Shown piece after piece: positions 13,730-26,639 of a stretch of DNA of 64,000 nucleotides. Under the pieces are notes generated by a model. The model was not told the origin of the DNA. It made no database searches and saw nothing but the letters and a program-made list of their open reading frames with translations. The translations under genes were made by a program, and so were the position numbers. How positions within the stretch are numbered: the stretch's first letter is position 1; each line of letters opens with the position of its first letter. The stretch is from Aquila chrysaetos chrysaetos (taxonomy: Eukaryota; Chordata; Aves; Accipitriformes; Accipitridae), in NCBI RefSeq assembly GCF_900496995.4, contig NC_044029.1:6696001-6760000 (forward strand), read 5' to 3'.

Positions 13730-14380
13730 AGACCGGTGGATGCGACGTGAGAAAGGGTTGAGGACACCAGGGATGGGCCTTCCTCACCGCCTGCACGCTG
13801 GGATGACCGGAGGCCCAGGTCGAGCCCTTCCGTTACTGCGTTCTCAAGAACGCGTTGAGGTTAAGCAGGACAGTGCAGCTATACGGGACTCTGGCAAAAC
13901 AAGTTTCGGTGAGTGCGTTGCAGAAAGTACTCTCGTACTGGGGCAAAAAGATATTAGTAGCTGTAAAAGCTGATGGCGTGAAAAGCTTTGCTCCACTGAA
14001 TGAGTCATTGAACAGGTCTGGCAGCCAGGAGATGAAAAGCAGCAACGTTCTGGCAGAGGGAGAAAGCTTCAGGTAGACCTCGCTCCCCTCCGCCTCTCCA
14101 CACCACTCCCTTCTTCCCACCAGCCCCAACGGGGAAATCCAGGCCCGGCCCGAGAGGGACTGGGGCACAGGCACCGCCTGGCTCTTCCTCCCGGTAACTA
14201 AACACACCGCAACCCCAACCGCCGCCAGCCAGCCGCCGGCCACGCCGTCCACGCACCAGGGACGCTGGCAGAGTGTGCTCGGGCAGCTGTGGGCCGCTCG
14301 CCCTGTCGATGGCCGCCCACGTCCGGCGGCGGTTCCCGTTGGCACTGGGTATAACCACACTGCGTGGTCTCCAAAACGGC
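13730..14380. promoter_or_regulatory. Small GC/CpG-rich patch, candidate promoter or first exon
   Basis: The sequence is clearly richer in GC and CpG than its surroundings, most strongly at about 14080-14360. It includes a plus-strand donor-like TTTCG followed by GTGAGT (GT at 13909) and a minus-strand donor-like GTGAGG (rc of CCTCACC at 13793-13799). ORFs cross it on both strands: 175 codons minus at 13833-14360, and 119 codons plus at 14273-14632 with an ATG at 14309. None resembles a protein I know, and mutually overlapping ORFs are expected in GC-rich DNA. I see no TATA box. It may be a weak CpG-island promoter, a noncoding exon, or a GC-rich relic. Confidence 0.35.
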
Positions 14381-15011
14381 AAATTCTCCAAACTGCTGTT
14401 TATTACGATGATGCTACACCCTGGTGATTGTAAACCCAGTCCTTCCCCAGCACGGTCCTCGTGCGTGTCTGTCTCTCCCTCTTCTCAGAAAAGCAAGTGG
14501 CTGACTGAAGCGCGCGACCTCCTCCTTTACCTCCCTTCCCTCACCAGGAAATATTTGCCCATAGTCCTGGCCACGCTCTGGGGGATTTGCCCACTCCACA
14601 CCAGTCTGTTACAGGATTCAGGACAGGGGTGACTTGTATCACCAAATGGCTGCCACTCCAATGGGCAGCAAGAGCACTTCTAGCCACGCTCTGGACCAAA
14701 ACCATGCCAAGGACCTTCCTAATTTCACCGAGGAGGTGACTGGGTCCCTGCGTCCCGGAGCACCCCGGCACTGTTTAGTTTACTAATAATGGCATAGGCT
14801 GATTTTCTAGGAAGTACCCCTTCCACAGCAAATGTCTTGAAGTTATATATGAACACCAAGTCTTAGGTTTGCTACACAGAGACACACAAATAAAAACCTT
14901 CTGAATTTGGGAATGTGTAGTAGAAGTTCTGAGCATGAGTATGCTTGTTTTCCTCTCCCTTGACCAATATCCCGAGATTTTCAACAATCAATTTCTCAAT
15001 ATATACAAGCT
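14381..15011. other. Transitional DNA without recognised gene
   Basis: GC content declines from the CpG-rich patch towards the CR1 element. No repeat or coding similarity is recognised. Short ORFs on both strands overlap each other and look like chance. Confidence 0.5.
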
Positions 15012-15808
15012 CTAGAAGTGGGCCCATGTGCACCTCATGAGGTTCAACAGGGCCAAGTGCAAGGTCCTGCACCTGGGTCAGGGCAATCCCCGTACCGATA
15101 CAGGCTGGGGAATGAAGGGATTGAAAGCAGCCCTGTGGACAAAGACTTGGGGGTACTGGTGGATGAAAAGCTGGACATGAGCCGGCAACGTGTGCGCTCG
15201 CAGCCCAGAAAGCCAACCGTATCCTGGGCTGCATCAAAAGGAGCGTGACCAGCAGGTCGAGGGAGGGGATTCTGCCCCTCTGCTCCGCTCTGGTGAGACC
15301 CCCCCTGCAGTACTGCGTCCAGATCTGGGGTCCTCAGCACGGGAAAGGCATGGACCCGTTGGAGCGGGTCCAGAGGAGGGTCACCAAGATGATCAGAGGG
15401 CTGGAACACCTCTCCTATGAAGACAGGCTGACAGAGTTGGGGTTGTTCAGCCTGGAGAAGAGAAGGTTCTGGGGAGACCTTATTGTGGCCTTCAAGTACT
15501 TAAAGGGGGCTTACAAGAAAGATGGGAACAGACTTTTTAGTAGGGCCTAAGATAAGACAAAGGTTAATAGTTTTAAATTAAAAGAGAGTAGATTTAGACT
15601 AGATATAAGGAAGAAATTTTTTAAGATGAGGGTGGTGAAGCACTGGCACAGGTTGCCCAGAGAGGTAGTAGATGCCCCATCCCTGGAAACATTCAAGGTC
15701 ACATTGGACAGGGCTCCAAGCAACCTGATCTAGCTGCAGGGGGGTTGGACTAGATGACCTTTAAAGGTCCCTTCCAATGCAAACTGTCCTATGATTCTGT
15801 GATTCTAT
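15012..15808 (+). mobile_element. CR1 LINE, 5'-truncated, 3' end intact
   Basis: This is a non-LTR retrotransposon of the bird CR1 type. The left end is abrupt within ORF2, as is usual for 5'-truncated CR1 copies. Landmarks in order are the segment around GCCAAGTGCAAGGTCCTGCA (15051-15070), the ORF2 C-terminus (to about 15550), the 3' UTR with CACAGGTTGCCCAGAGAGGT (15646-15665), and GGTTGGACTAGATGACCTTT (15744-15763). The terminal repeats are ATGATTCTGTGATTCTAT (15791-15808). CR1 lacks a poly-A tail and ends in such octamers, which is what is seen. This is one of the least decayed repeats in the window, so it is relatively young compared with the CR1 at 26.6-29.3 kb. Confidence 0.95.
15018..15550 (+). 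pseudogene. CR1 ORF2 (endonuclease/reverse transcriptase) C-terminal remnant, frameshifted
   Basis: Two overlapping plus-strand frames encode the C-terminal tail of CR1 ORF2. The first frame includes the typical [15 protein letters not shown] segment (about 15138-15182). The second, from about 15245, carries CSALVRPPLQYCVQIWGPQ, ERVQRRVTKMIRGLEHLSYE and ending residues YKKDGNRLFSR, up to a stop near 15550. The change of frame near 15188-15190 is best explained by a two-base insertion after the codons for SRQ. The catalytic reverse-transcriptase core and the endonuclease domain are absent because of 5' truncation, so the copy cannot be autonomous. Confidence 0.9.
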
Positions 15809-18800
15809 ATTGTACACCTCAGAGAAAATGGTTCAGAAGTGACATATCTCCCCTCTGTTTCCTTGTAAAGAGTCCTTAAACAAGCTGTACTCATATTTAC
15901 ATTCTTGTAGTCATGTAAGACATTCCAACTGTCTTTTTTCTTGGTCAATTAAATAATAAAAAGCCTAATGTATCAAGATCTCCAAACCCTCTTGTTTACT
16001 GCCTGTGCTGCTTGAACACTGAGGATATTTCAGATTCTCATGCCATTTCCCTCTTTGTGTCTTCTATGACCTTATTATGAGTATCCACAGCTCCCCTACT
16101 TCTTAGTCCTGTTTACACATTTGCCTAGTTAATACTGACTGATGTGGTGTTATTGGAAACCACTAATCTTAGTTTAAAGCCATCCTCACAAGTTTAGCTG
16201 ATCTGTGCTCAAACGTGTTCTTCGTCTTCTTCATGGCATGACCTCTGTCCTCCTTTTCTTAGAATTTCACTCTTGACTGAGAAAACCAAAACATCTCCCA
16301 GTACCATAATCTAAGAAGTCACACATTCATGGTTTAGGTTGTGTTTGTCCGCTGCTGGGCCTTTTTCACCTGTCACCAGGGATGGTGACAAGTAAATGGT
16401 GACTAGTAACTAGTCGCTCCCTGTCAAAAAGCTGGTTCACCTTCTGAGGTTGTGCAGCAATGGTCCTTCTCACCATTTATCCTTGTTACTGCTTTGCCAT
16501 CATTTATACTTTGTTGATTATGTCGCCTACTCTTGAATGCTTTCCAGTCTAACTTATGCTACTGGTATTTTTACCCCTGCTTCCTGAGATATTTGAGTAG
16601 GAGGCATGCTAGACAGCTTTCTATTCCCAGCTTTCACTGATAGAAACCTTTGGTTACAGTGTCCAAAAGCAGGCGGAAGACCAGGATTGGGAATGGATGG
16701 GGAGAAAGAGGGAGGAAGCACTCAGGATCTTTGTGTGGATGCAGTATTCATGCTAAGAAAATCTTTGTCACCACTGGCTGTGATGCTAAACATGTGGTTT
16801 GGCTTTTTTACATCTCTGCAGACTTCTTTTACACTCTTTCCAAAAGCTCCCTTGTTGCTCATAGTTTATCTCCCACTGTCCGCTAATCTGTTAATTTTTA
16901 AGCTCGTTTTTGCTTATATCAAGCGCTGTCCTTTTGTTAGGTATCACCAGTAACCAAAACCAGTGATGACAGGACAGCCAGTTACACCTTTCCATTCTCA
17001 GCCTCCCTGTGACACCCACTCCAGCAGCAGGCCTGACACTGCCAATCACCCCCACTCTTCAATATCTTTTTGTCCTCAGCTAATTTTGCAGCACAAATTA
17101 CAATTTCTTACACTATTCCAAGAAATTTTAGGAATGCTAATACTACTTTAGTTTTTCATTCCCTCAATAAAGGACTGTTTTCTGCCTCGCTAATATTCCA
17201 GAAATCCTTACCTCTAGCTAACAAGCAGCAGATGAAGAAAAAAGGCATGCTGTTCTACAAATGAATCTTATGTCATAACATGCAGTCATAAGGGGAGAGA
17301 AGGGTGAGTTAAATTTCACAGGAATGCTTGCATCTATAATTTCATAACTTTTGAGCACTGACTTTGTCACCTTAGCTCTTCTTAAAATAAAATTTTTAAC
17401 AAATTTTATTAGTCCAACTGAAACCACTGCTCTCTTAAAAAAGTCTTGTTCTTTTACTGCACAGTGGCTTCAATTACCTTAGAGAAGACAGTTTTTATTT
17501 ACTCTTGAATGCACAGAGATTTGTTCAAGTCTTCATCTATGAACTTGTTTACTCAAACAAGCATCCTTTCCTTCTGAATTTTCTGACACCTACCCTGCTC
17601 AATCTACTCTAAACACAGACACATATTTTTTTCTACCATTCTGACCTTCCTATGCCTGCTCTGAATTCTCCGTTGAATAAAATTCAAGCTACTGCTTCTT
17701 AGCATCAAGGGTTTTACTCCTCTCTACTAACCTAGTGTCCTGAAAGTTATTCAGCCATACCTTAAGACACCTCCTGCTCTTCCAGAAGTGCAACACTTGA
17801 TTATAGACGTCTTTCTGTTTTCTACGGTTCCAGTTAAAAAAAAAATGAATTCTTTTAAATTCATTTAACTCATTACAACATCCAAATATTCTTTAAAGTA
17901 TCCATCAACAGTTTCCTTGAGACTCCTCATGATATATTTAAGAAAATGGACAACTTAGAAGTGGTTAAAGGGCATATTGTTATTTTGTCATGTACATATA
18001 AAGACAACATATAAAAATATGGAATCATACATCTATTAATTTATCTGTATTCTCTAGCTTTTGTGTATTACATCCTTCTCAGTCTTTTGAGCTCTCTGCA
18101 AATACAATTTACTGGAATATCAGCAATATGTAAAAGCTAAAATACAAAAGTCACAAGTTTTACTCACTTAGCAATTCCAAAACATTTGAGAATAACAGAT
18201 TACTATAAAGCCCTGAGTAAGGGTAAAACCATGGATAGAGTATATCAAGAAACAGACTTAGACTTTCTTACATTGAATATCATCTTATATTACTACCAAA
18301 CTTGCTGAAATAAAATGTCAATTGTTCCAGCTTTATTAGAACTATCAGAATCTGATCCAAATGCAAATAACGACAATAAATTTTGGAGAAGAAAATATAG
18401 AGACAAGATACTTGTCGAGATGTGCTGTATGTCTGAAAGTCACCATGTTCAACAAATTAAATGTGAGAGATTTGGCAGCAAAAATGCTAGCACAATTTAG
18501 GTTTTACATAGAGAAGAATCAAATCACATTACAGGGAATTAAAAGTTACTTTCTCCATTACTGTGGTGACACTACATGTGGAATGAAATGTATGTCAGAA
18601 AAATAAAAACATGGACAAACTGGAAAGTGTTCAGAGAACCACAAATTTTTCAAGTGCTTAAAAGAGAAAGACTTGCAAGAAGAAATTAATGGAGCTTTTT
18701 TTTTTTTTCTTTATTAAGATATGGTTAGAGAAAAAGACTATTATTCACAGTTACTATTTATGTCCAAATGCTTGGAAACAAAACCTCACCTAGTATAAAT

Positions 18801-21800
18801 CTGTGCCGTTTATTTGAGAACAGAATAGCTATGCTGACTTACATTAGTGGAGGATACGGCACTAAGAACAGAAGAAAAAATTAAGTTGATAGGAGGATGT
18901 AATAAGAGAATTTTAGTAGAGTATAATGAAAAAAACCCTGTAAAGAACCATTACATTTTAGAGCAGACTCCCCAAAGGACTGGAACAACAGAGACCACTA
19001 TGACTAAGAAAGTGAAAAGTGTTATAAATTGTAATTCTTAATGGCACAGATGAAGACCACCATCAATATGACTGTGGCTTTTTCTTTTCCTGTTTCAGAC
19101 TTGTGGGATCAAACAAAAAGACTGAATTAGAAGATTTTAAGGCTGTGATGTGTTTTTCTTACTTTTATACACATTTTTAGATGGCAATAAACACCACAGA
19201 TTTGTGGTCTCTGGAATTATTATTCTGACATTTATACAAACAATAGCAGATGATCATGCTTTAGAAAACCACAGTGAAAATATTGTAAAACCTCACTAGA
19301 CTGCATTGTCTGATACCTGAAAAAAGTGTTGCGCAGCGGCACTGTCATTTGCAGCCATCTGAATTCTGACACATACTAAAAGGAGGGCATTCTCCCCTTG
19401 TGGCAGTCATGTCATTTAGTCATTTTTATTGTGTTGCATATGTATTACGTTCTTTTTGATATGCTGCCATTCCAGCTGGCAGACTCACAAGTTTGGAACA
19501 CATTCTTTCCCTTTCTTCCCTCCCTGCCCTTGTAGAATATAACTGTTCCCTACAAAATGGAACAAGACACAAGAGGAGAGACCGAGAGGGTACCTGTATG
19601 CTGTCACGTTAGCACAGGCTTCCAGCTCACATTTGAGTTCAAATTCTCCCGTCGTGCTCACTGTTCATGCATCGAATCAAACCGTGAGCTCGAGGCTAGC
19701 GTTAGCCAGCTGGCTCAGCAGTAAGGAGAGCCCGACTCCAGAGTGCTCTCCGGAGTCCGGGCCATAGGAAGAGGTGGGAATCACCTTCGGGTGTCCCACG
19801 TCCTGGAAGAGAATTCGGACTACTCTGCCCTTGAGCAAGAAGCCGGGGAGGTGCCGTTGTGCGCAGGGCTGAATTCAAGCAGTGCAGTCTGGGAAGCCAC
19901 AACGAGGTGGACTCTGCAGAGGAGAAGCGCAGAGGGACACGTTGGCAGATGATCTCAGGTAGCGCAGTAACCGGCCATTCAGTCCCGTCAGCGCTGTGGC
20001 GGTTCTAAAGGACTGGTACCCAGGAACATCATTCAGGAGACAAGGGGAGATATAATCACACACAGAGAGTTTATAAATACCCAAATTTTTAACCAGCGGG
20101 TGATGCTTGTTATGTGACTACTGGGAGAGTATTTGGGCAAGTACTCACATTTTTGTGAACCTCTAGGTGAGTAAAAAAGGGAAAACTGGAAGCAGGACCT
20201 ATGGACTGTTGGAAGTCTGGCACTGGGACGGGTTGGGATCTACAGCTGCAGTCGGGGGAGTGTGGCACAGAGAGGTGGGAAGGTTTGAGAGCCTGGAAAT
20301 AAGAGAAAGACAACTCTCTCAAAGCAGTGGGGACAAGGCAAGATGTGGTGGTGGCTAGGAAGGTCATCTGAGGAGTTGAAGAAGGGTTGATGAGGAGGAA
20401 TGTGGAGTCCAGAAAGACTATAAGCGGAAGACAATTGTAAGGAAGAGATACATAAATGAGAAGAAAGCCAGAAAGAAGGAAATAGAGCTGTCTGTGCCAG
20501 AAAAATGGGACTGGGAAGAGAAATCAAGGGTGGGAAGGAGACAGGAACAGTCCTGGGTTCAAGTTAGAGAACATACAAAAAAGAAAAGAGACCATGCTTT
20601 GAAGGAATGGGCAGAAACATATGTATTCACAAGAGACATCTTTTTGAAAGCCTGCAGTGGAGCTGGCACGGCCTGAGTCTCACTCAACTTAATCCTGGTA
20701 ATGTTTAGAATTAGAATGTTTAGGTTTAATCTTGCAAGTTTCCCATAATCAGAATTCCTAAAAGTCACTAACGAAACAGATGTATAAATTCTCTGTTTGT
20801 TATTAATAAATGACTGTATCGTGAAGTTCTTATTAAAAATCTATTTAATATGTTTACACAGAAACCATAAAAACAGAATGTTGCACAATCTGCTTTGCTA
20901 TACTCTCGGCCAGAGTTAAATAAAATCCCATAATGAAGTGGTTCATTTCTAGCAACACAGCTCTGGTGGCTATACAATAAATGCTAGTATACATCTTGAA
21001 GGTTTCCTTTAGTTTTGCTACAAAATGCATGGCTCTATGTGAAGGAGCATGGTAACAGAGGCAGAACTAAACATTGTTTTAATCTCTCAGATGGCCAAAG
21101 GAGAGATCCACAGAGTCATAAGTACTTTTACAGTTTTCTGTCCCTGAAGTCATTTCCAGGGAGGAAAAGCCAAGGATGATTTTGTTATTCTTCACACTAG
21201 TAATAGGTGTAACTTCCTCCTCCTCTGATATCTGGAGGTTATATATAATATTTTTGTCATTCCTGTCTTAGGAGGAAGGAACTGAAGTAATTCCCTACAC
21301 TGACAACATCAGGAATCTTAGTCTACCCTCCCCAAAAGAAAGTTAAGGGCAGAAGCTGTTAAAATGCACCTCAGACATCTGCACATATCTGAAAGGACAG
21401 ACCTATTTTTATTCCTACCTATCTATAAAGGTGGATCTTTGGATCTTAAAAGTATGATTCTGTTCTTAAAAAATAAATTGTGGAACTGGCATTATGCTTC
21501 TAATTTTTTGTGTTGTATCTGTTCAGTTTACAAATAATAAATGTTCTTGTAATTGTGCCAGCCTTGCATACTCATTCTGAAATGTCACACTGTGGGCTTT
21601 CTCATGTGTATGTCAAAGAACTGGCGCAAACATGATTTGAAGTTAGTAGAAATATATACACTGAAATATATTCAACAGACTTAAGACTATCAGATCGATT
21701 CCAATAATAAAATTTACATCTAAAACCCAGCATTTTCAGTGGAATATATAGGTTTAAATAATCCCAGAATTTCACAGTGGAACATGAATTAATTTTTTTT

Positions 21801-22589
21801 GTCATGATGCACAAGATAAATATTAAATGTGTGTGTGTGTGTGTGTGTATCCCCTTAGGACCCAATTAGACCTCAACAAGCTGTCCAAGTGTCCAGAATA
21901 AACACAGAAAAATAGCCTGACATACAACACAGATGGCAGCGTATTGGTGTGATCCATGAGCTAGCTGTAAACAAGAATCAGAACATACACAGTCACAAGA
22001 TCGAGGGCAAACCACTGTACTTTGTATGTCAGAGATTTAACCACCCTGAGTGCCACGCCAGATTGCTGCTGCTGTTCGTTAGAGCTGTCTTGGCTGTCCT
22101 CACACAGCACTGCAGCGTGGGGTGCAATCCAGTCCACAGCCCTTGTGTAGAAGTGCTTACAATCATAGGAAAACAACATGTGAAGGGTAGAGGAAATGAT
22201 AAAATGTTAATACAATGTGCGATTTTATCTTCAAAAATTTCCATCACTGAATTTACAAACCAGAAACTTAATTTGCACAGCAACAGTTACAAAAACACGT
22301 AAAAAATTGGCTTTGACATTAAAATAAACATTAGCTCCTAATATGCAGAGGTCAGATGCATGGAGTAAGTGTGCTGTTTTTACAGTCTAATTTTAATTAC
22401 AAATCTCTCCAACAGCAGTCTCCAGGACTCGGTATTTCTGTGAGTTACACAAAATAGTAAAATATACAATTACCAATATCATAGATATTGTTCTGTAAAA
22501 CAACATAACTAATGTCAGTGTAATTCTACAGTAACATTAGGAAATCCAGAACTGAAATTTAAGAGCAAGCTTTTAAGCTTAATCAGAAA
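15809..22589. other. Mostly AT-rich DNA, no gene recognised
   Basis: ORFs are all under about 120 codons. The 81-codon plus ORF at 18361-18606 and the 115-codon plus ORF at 16606-16953 do not resemble proteins I know. A moderately GC-rich stretch at about 19600-20000 has overlapping small ORFs on both strands, without a convincing CpG cluster. An isolated donor-like TAG/GTGAGT occurs at 20166. A short inverted repeat (AAATGAATT, 6-nt loop, AATTCATTT) lies at 17843-17866. Nothing else is recognised. Confidence 0.55.
21828..21848. repeat. (TG)10 microsatellite
   Basis: Ten uninterrupted TG dinucleotides. It is a likely polymorphic marker. Confidence 0.95.
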
Positions 22590-22760
22590 AAAACCCCCAT
22601 GATGATCAGTTTGGAATGCCGCACCTCATTAGTTATGTTCACAGCGCCATTCATTTTTAATTAAATTTTCAGTGCTCTCTATCCCTCTCTGTCTATGATG
22701 ATAGACATCACAGATAGAGATGGATCGCTAGCTATGACATCATCAAACTAAAAACCAAGC
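22590..22760. promoter_or_regulatory. Candidate conserved noncoding element
   Basis: This stretch looks more structured than its surroundings. It has CCTCATTAGTTATG (22624-22637), TTTTTAATTAAATTTTC containing the homeodomain core TAATTA (about 22654-22670), GATA motifs (GATAGACATC, AGATAGAGATGG), and TATGACATCATC near the end. Dense homeodomain and GATA sites are typical of vertebrate developmental enhancers. I have no alignment, so this is a suggestion only. It lies directly upstream of the GC-rich patch at 22.8-23.3 kb, which could be a promoter. Confidence 0.25.
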
Positions 22761-22799
22761 CCAGCTCACTGGCAAGATTGGTCTTACAATTAGGTGGGT

Positions 22800-23300
22800 G
22801 TAAAAATGCTTCTCACGAGAACCGAGCTCTCCTCTTTCGTCCCTTTTTCACCCCCCGCAATGTCGGGAGTCACATTTTTAATCTACCAGGCTCCTAGCTC
22901 TCAGGTCTGCCCCAAGCTCTATGCATTAGCGCTGCAGCCCGCTTCTTCTCAAGCTCTTCCCTCAAAACCCCCACGCCGCTTCCCCGATCCCTCCCGCCTG
23001 CCACAGAAATCCCACTCGCCGTGCCCTTACCTGGGAAGGTCTCCACTTGTCCTCCCCTCCAGCAGAGATCTGTCCCATGAGACCTCTGAAACCGAGCGTG
23101 CAGGTCCCGTCGGCGGAGGAGAAGGGCTTCTTAGGAGACCACCGAGGACCACGACAGCCACCTCCACCACCTGCAGGTTGCTGTGGGACAGCCTGCTCCC
23201 TCCTGCAGGGTGCTTGGCCAGGCCAGGGAATCGCAGGATGCGAAAAGATTCGTTCTTCTCAGAGGAAATAGGCAAAGAAATTCCTCGTGAGGTCACCGGT
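22800..23300. promoter_or_regulatory. GC-rich patch with minus-strand splice donor; candidate first exon
   Basis: GC and CpG rise sharply here (roughly 20 CpG between 22920 and 23300, by hand count). On the minus strand CCTTCCCAG is followed directly by GTAAGG (plus-strand CTTACCTGGGAAGG at 23026-23039), a near-consensus 5' splice site. A minus-strand exon could therefore run from an unseen start near 23.3 kb down to about 23031. An open frame lies across it (23027-23296) but has no ATG start. On the plus strand an ATG at 22806 opens a frame of about 170 codons that resembles no known protein and is proline/serine-rich from composition. A noncoding or 5' UTR exon is the likeliest reading if it is transcribed at all. 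Confidence 0.35.
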
Positions 23301-23350
23301 ATTAATGCAACAACATGAGAGAAATGTGAGCACTGCCTAGTATCTCATGT

Positions 23351-23370
23351 AAAAAAAAAAAAAAAAAAAA
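23351..23370. repeat. A20 homopolymer
   Basis: Uninterrupted run of 20 A, just downstream of the GC-rich patch at 22.8-23.3 kb. Confidence 0.9.
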
Positions 23371-24342
23371 TTAGTCCTTTTTTTAACTAATTGAAATGTA
23401 AGAAAACTTAGTGTTCGTTAGAATTCAGAATTCCTTTGTGTGTTTTATAAAATATTGTTCCTCTTTCCATCAGTTTTGCCCCACTTCCAAAATGAAACTA
23501 AATCTAATCATGCTAAGAGATTCAAAGTTTTTTAACGCATCTCCTCATTAGCTTCTTTCATTTAACATCTTCAGACTCCATGCATTGCAGTCATTAAAGA
23601 AGTACCAGGAAGGTAGCTTAGCTGAAAACTGAAAAGCTTTCATTTCTGGCACCATGCCGCAAACTAAAGTTGTAGAACACTACAATATATTTGGGGGAAG
23701 CAACCAAGCTAATCAAACTAAAATGTTTCAAATGTTTCTCACAGACATCTTGACAGCAAACTGATCTCTTATGTGAATTTCAAATCCTAAAAACAAGAGG
23801 CTAAAGCAAGCTGGTTTATTATACAGAAGAAGAGAAGGAAGGAAGATACCAGTGGAGCCGAATCTATATTCTCTTTTCACTGCACACAAAGATCCAATCC
23901 AAAATGTTCGGGAGTGGGAGCAGCCAAAATCAAAGAGCAGTCATCCAGACACACACGCTACAAACCAGCAGTTAATGAGCTTGTACATAGCCTTATTATT
24001 TAACGGCTCCATAATTCAACGAGGGACACTGTACAGCAAACAGGGCTTTGAATGCAACCAGCTTATGTCCTTTCCTTCAGTCGCTAGAGTGTTCTTCAGC
24101 TGAAGCCCCATTCACCAAGAAAGTCAAAGGAATCATCCACTAAGAGCAGGGCAACATGTGCTACTACTCCTTAAGTGTTGACCCTCATGGGGGAATAGTA
24201 GGAAGAAGGAAGTTTGGGTAAACTCCTCTCTCAAACACTGCTCTGCTGTTGGTAAGTAGCTGCAGCTGCAGTAGGCTCTGATCCAATGTGGTCCAGCCAC
24301 TGAAACTGGGAACATAAAAAAATTAACCAGGTTTGGGTTTGG

Positions 24343-24359
24343 TTTTTTTTTTTTTTTTT
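24343..24359. repeat. T17 homopolymer
   Basis: Uninterrupted run of 17 T following GGTTTGGGTTTGG. Confidence 0.9.
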
Positions 24360-25362
24360 CTGAAAGGAGAAGGGAGAGATTCAATAGGCAACAAGTTGAA
24401 GTAAAACTCAGAGAATTGTCATACGCAATTATGAAGATAGTACATGACGGGAAATAAGAGAGATTTAATATTTACTTGCTGAGCTTCCCATCTTAGCCAG
24501 CAGCATTTGTAGACCATACAGTCTTGCTTTGGCTCCATTTTCTGAAGTAAGTTGCGGGATAGTCTCTGTGGTAAACAGGGAGTTAGCCTACTGTGACACA
24601 AAAAGACATGACTTCCAGACTTGGCAGCTAGATACATCACATCCTGGGCAAAAATGTGAAGATTTCATAATCATCTGAATTGCACAACTTCTGGTGGTTT
24701 TCTCATAGCTTGCCCTTTCATTGAAAGAAAATGTTTTTATTTTTTCTTTCCTAAAAATATAATACTCAGTGTAAACACTGTAGTGCCAATCCCTTCACCC
24801 AGATTTATTTTAAAATGTCTTCTGCCAACTGCAGATACAGGGAAAATAACTGTGGCGTCCCAGTGAATATATCAGTTCTAGCAAGGTTGTGAGAGAATGT
24901 GGAAATTGGGGAAAATTCCAGTTTTATTAAGCAGGTAGGAAAAACCGTAACTGAAGGCAAGGTACTTCTGAAAACTCTTGCTTAGTCCTCTCCCTTTTTT
25001 GCAAAAAAAGCTCTTTCTCCACCCTTCAAAATACAATTTTCTACCACAGTCACTACAGCAAATATTTCTCCTGTTCACCCCAGCTATTTTTTATTGTTTC
25101 AGGTTCTCTTCCTTTGCAGCAACTGCCATTAAAGATGGGTAGATGGTGCCTTGGAAGATGGCAGTAAGCAATCTGAAATGTTTTACTAATTCCCATTGTC
25201 ACAAGGATCTAGTGAACGGTGAAGTCAAAGTCTATATATGTCAGCTATAGCTTCAGAAACTTCTGCTTTTGCTGTTTCCTCCTCTGCCCTTACCACCAGT
25301 TTCCACTCTTTTCTAACTCCATGGTGATCTGAAAGCCAGCCCGGAAGAAAATTAACTCATTT

Positions 25363-25387
25363 AAAAAAAAAAAAAAAAAAAAAAAAA
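25363..25387. repeat. A25 homopolymer
   Basis: The longest homopolymer in the window. No recognisable retroposon precedes it. Confidence 0.92.
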
Positions 25388-26639
25388 GTGAAATATCCTT
25401 TCATCAGTGTAGCTTTTTGAACTGACTCTTTCTTTCCAGAGTCAGATGACTGCAAGTGCTGATGTGAGGGATGTGGACTATGGAGCTGGAGAGGATGAAT
25501 AGTAAGATTCTGGCATGCCAGTACAAATTAGCTTAAAAGTTACATTGCAGCCTTATGCTCCTGCTTGAAGTCCTCTGAATGAAATATCTGAAGCAGTTTA
25601 ACTTAGACTAAACACTCTATCTTTTGTCCCTTTCTGGGGCTATACAGTGCTATCTAAGCAAGGGCTCCAGCTGGGCTGAAGACGACTTGTTAAAAATGTG
25701 CAGTCATATTTTGATTAGCTGAAGAAGCAGCTTTTTAGAGCAATAGGACTAGGGGAGTATTAACATACCTATGCAGATTTATTTTACTGTGTTATGTACT
25801 TGGAACGTATTTGGGAAAAAGATGAAGCTGTGCAGCTTACTTTTTAAAGAAAAATAACAGAGGTTATTAGTTCTATCAGAAACATCAAGCAAAATAAGTT
25901 GATGTAGTCTGTACCTTATGTTCAGTCACCATGAATCACATCCCATATTAATAAAAATAGTCAGAGGTGGCCAGCACCACTAACACAACTGTTCTCTGGT
26001 TAATTAGAGACAATGGTGAAAATCGAAAATCGCTATTTTGGCAGATATCACAGTGCTTCCCAGAGTAAATTCAGCAGGTTATTTCACCAAGTCTATTATG
26101 AGAGATAAGAGAAAATTTATAGAGAGGGTGAAGGTAGATATAATGAATCCATTTGAAAATTCTACACTCTATTTTATATATTTTGAATATACATTACTAA
26201 TTATATTAAAATAAAATTAGTCAGATTGAATGCAGTGAAACAAAAGGGCTATGAAGATTCCTCCAGGTTAGGTGAATCCCTAGGGTCCAAGCAGCCTGTT
26301 TTATTCTGCTCTTCTGACATTTATTAGCATGTGACTGTGCCAAGACATAGGCGGGATGCTTCTGCAACAGAGTCTAACCAGATATACTAAAGCATATTTA
26401 AAATAATTGCCTGTATGCTTCACTCCCACTCTTAAACAGATAGACACTGATGCAGTAGATTGCACCGCACAGAATTATTTAGCCTGTCTCTAGCCTGGAG
26501 CTTAGAGGGAAGCTCGATTCCAAAATGAAGAATTCTAGGAAAGCATTTAGGGGAAATAATGGTACTTAAGAAACTGGACAAAATTTGTGTGTTTTTGCCC
26601 TCTGGATATATGTTCCATTTTAATTCAACTCTGTTGTCT

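Noticed and set aside
22794-23318. 174-codon plus ORF in the GC-rich patch
   Set aside because: The stated first codon is GTG, the first ATG is at 22806, and the translation is proline/serine-rich without recognisable domains. Overlapping ORFs on other frames suggest composition alone.
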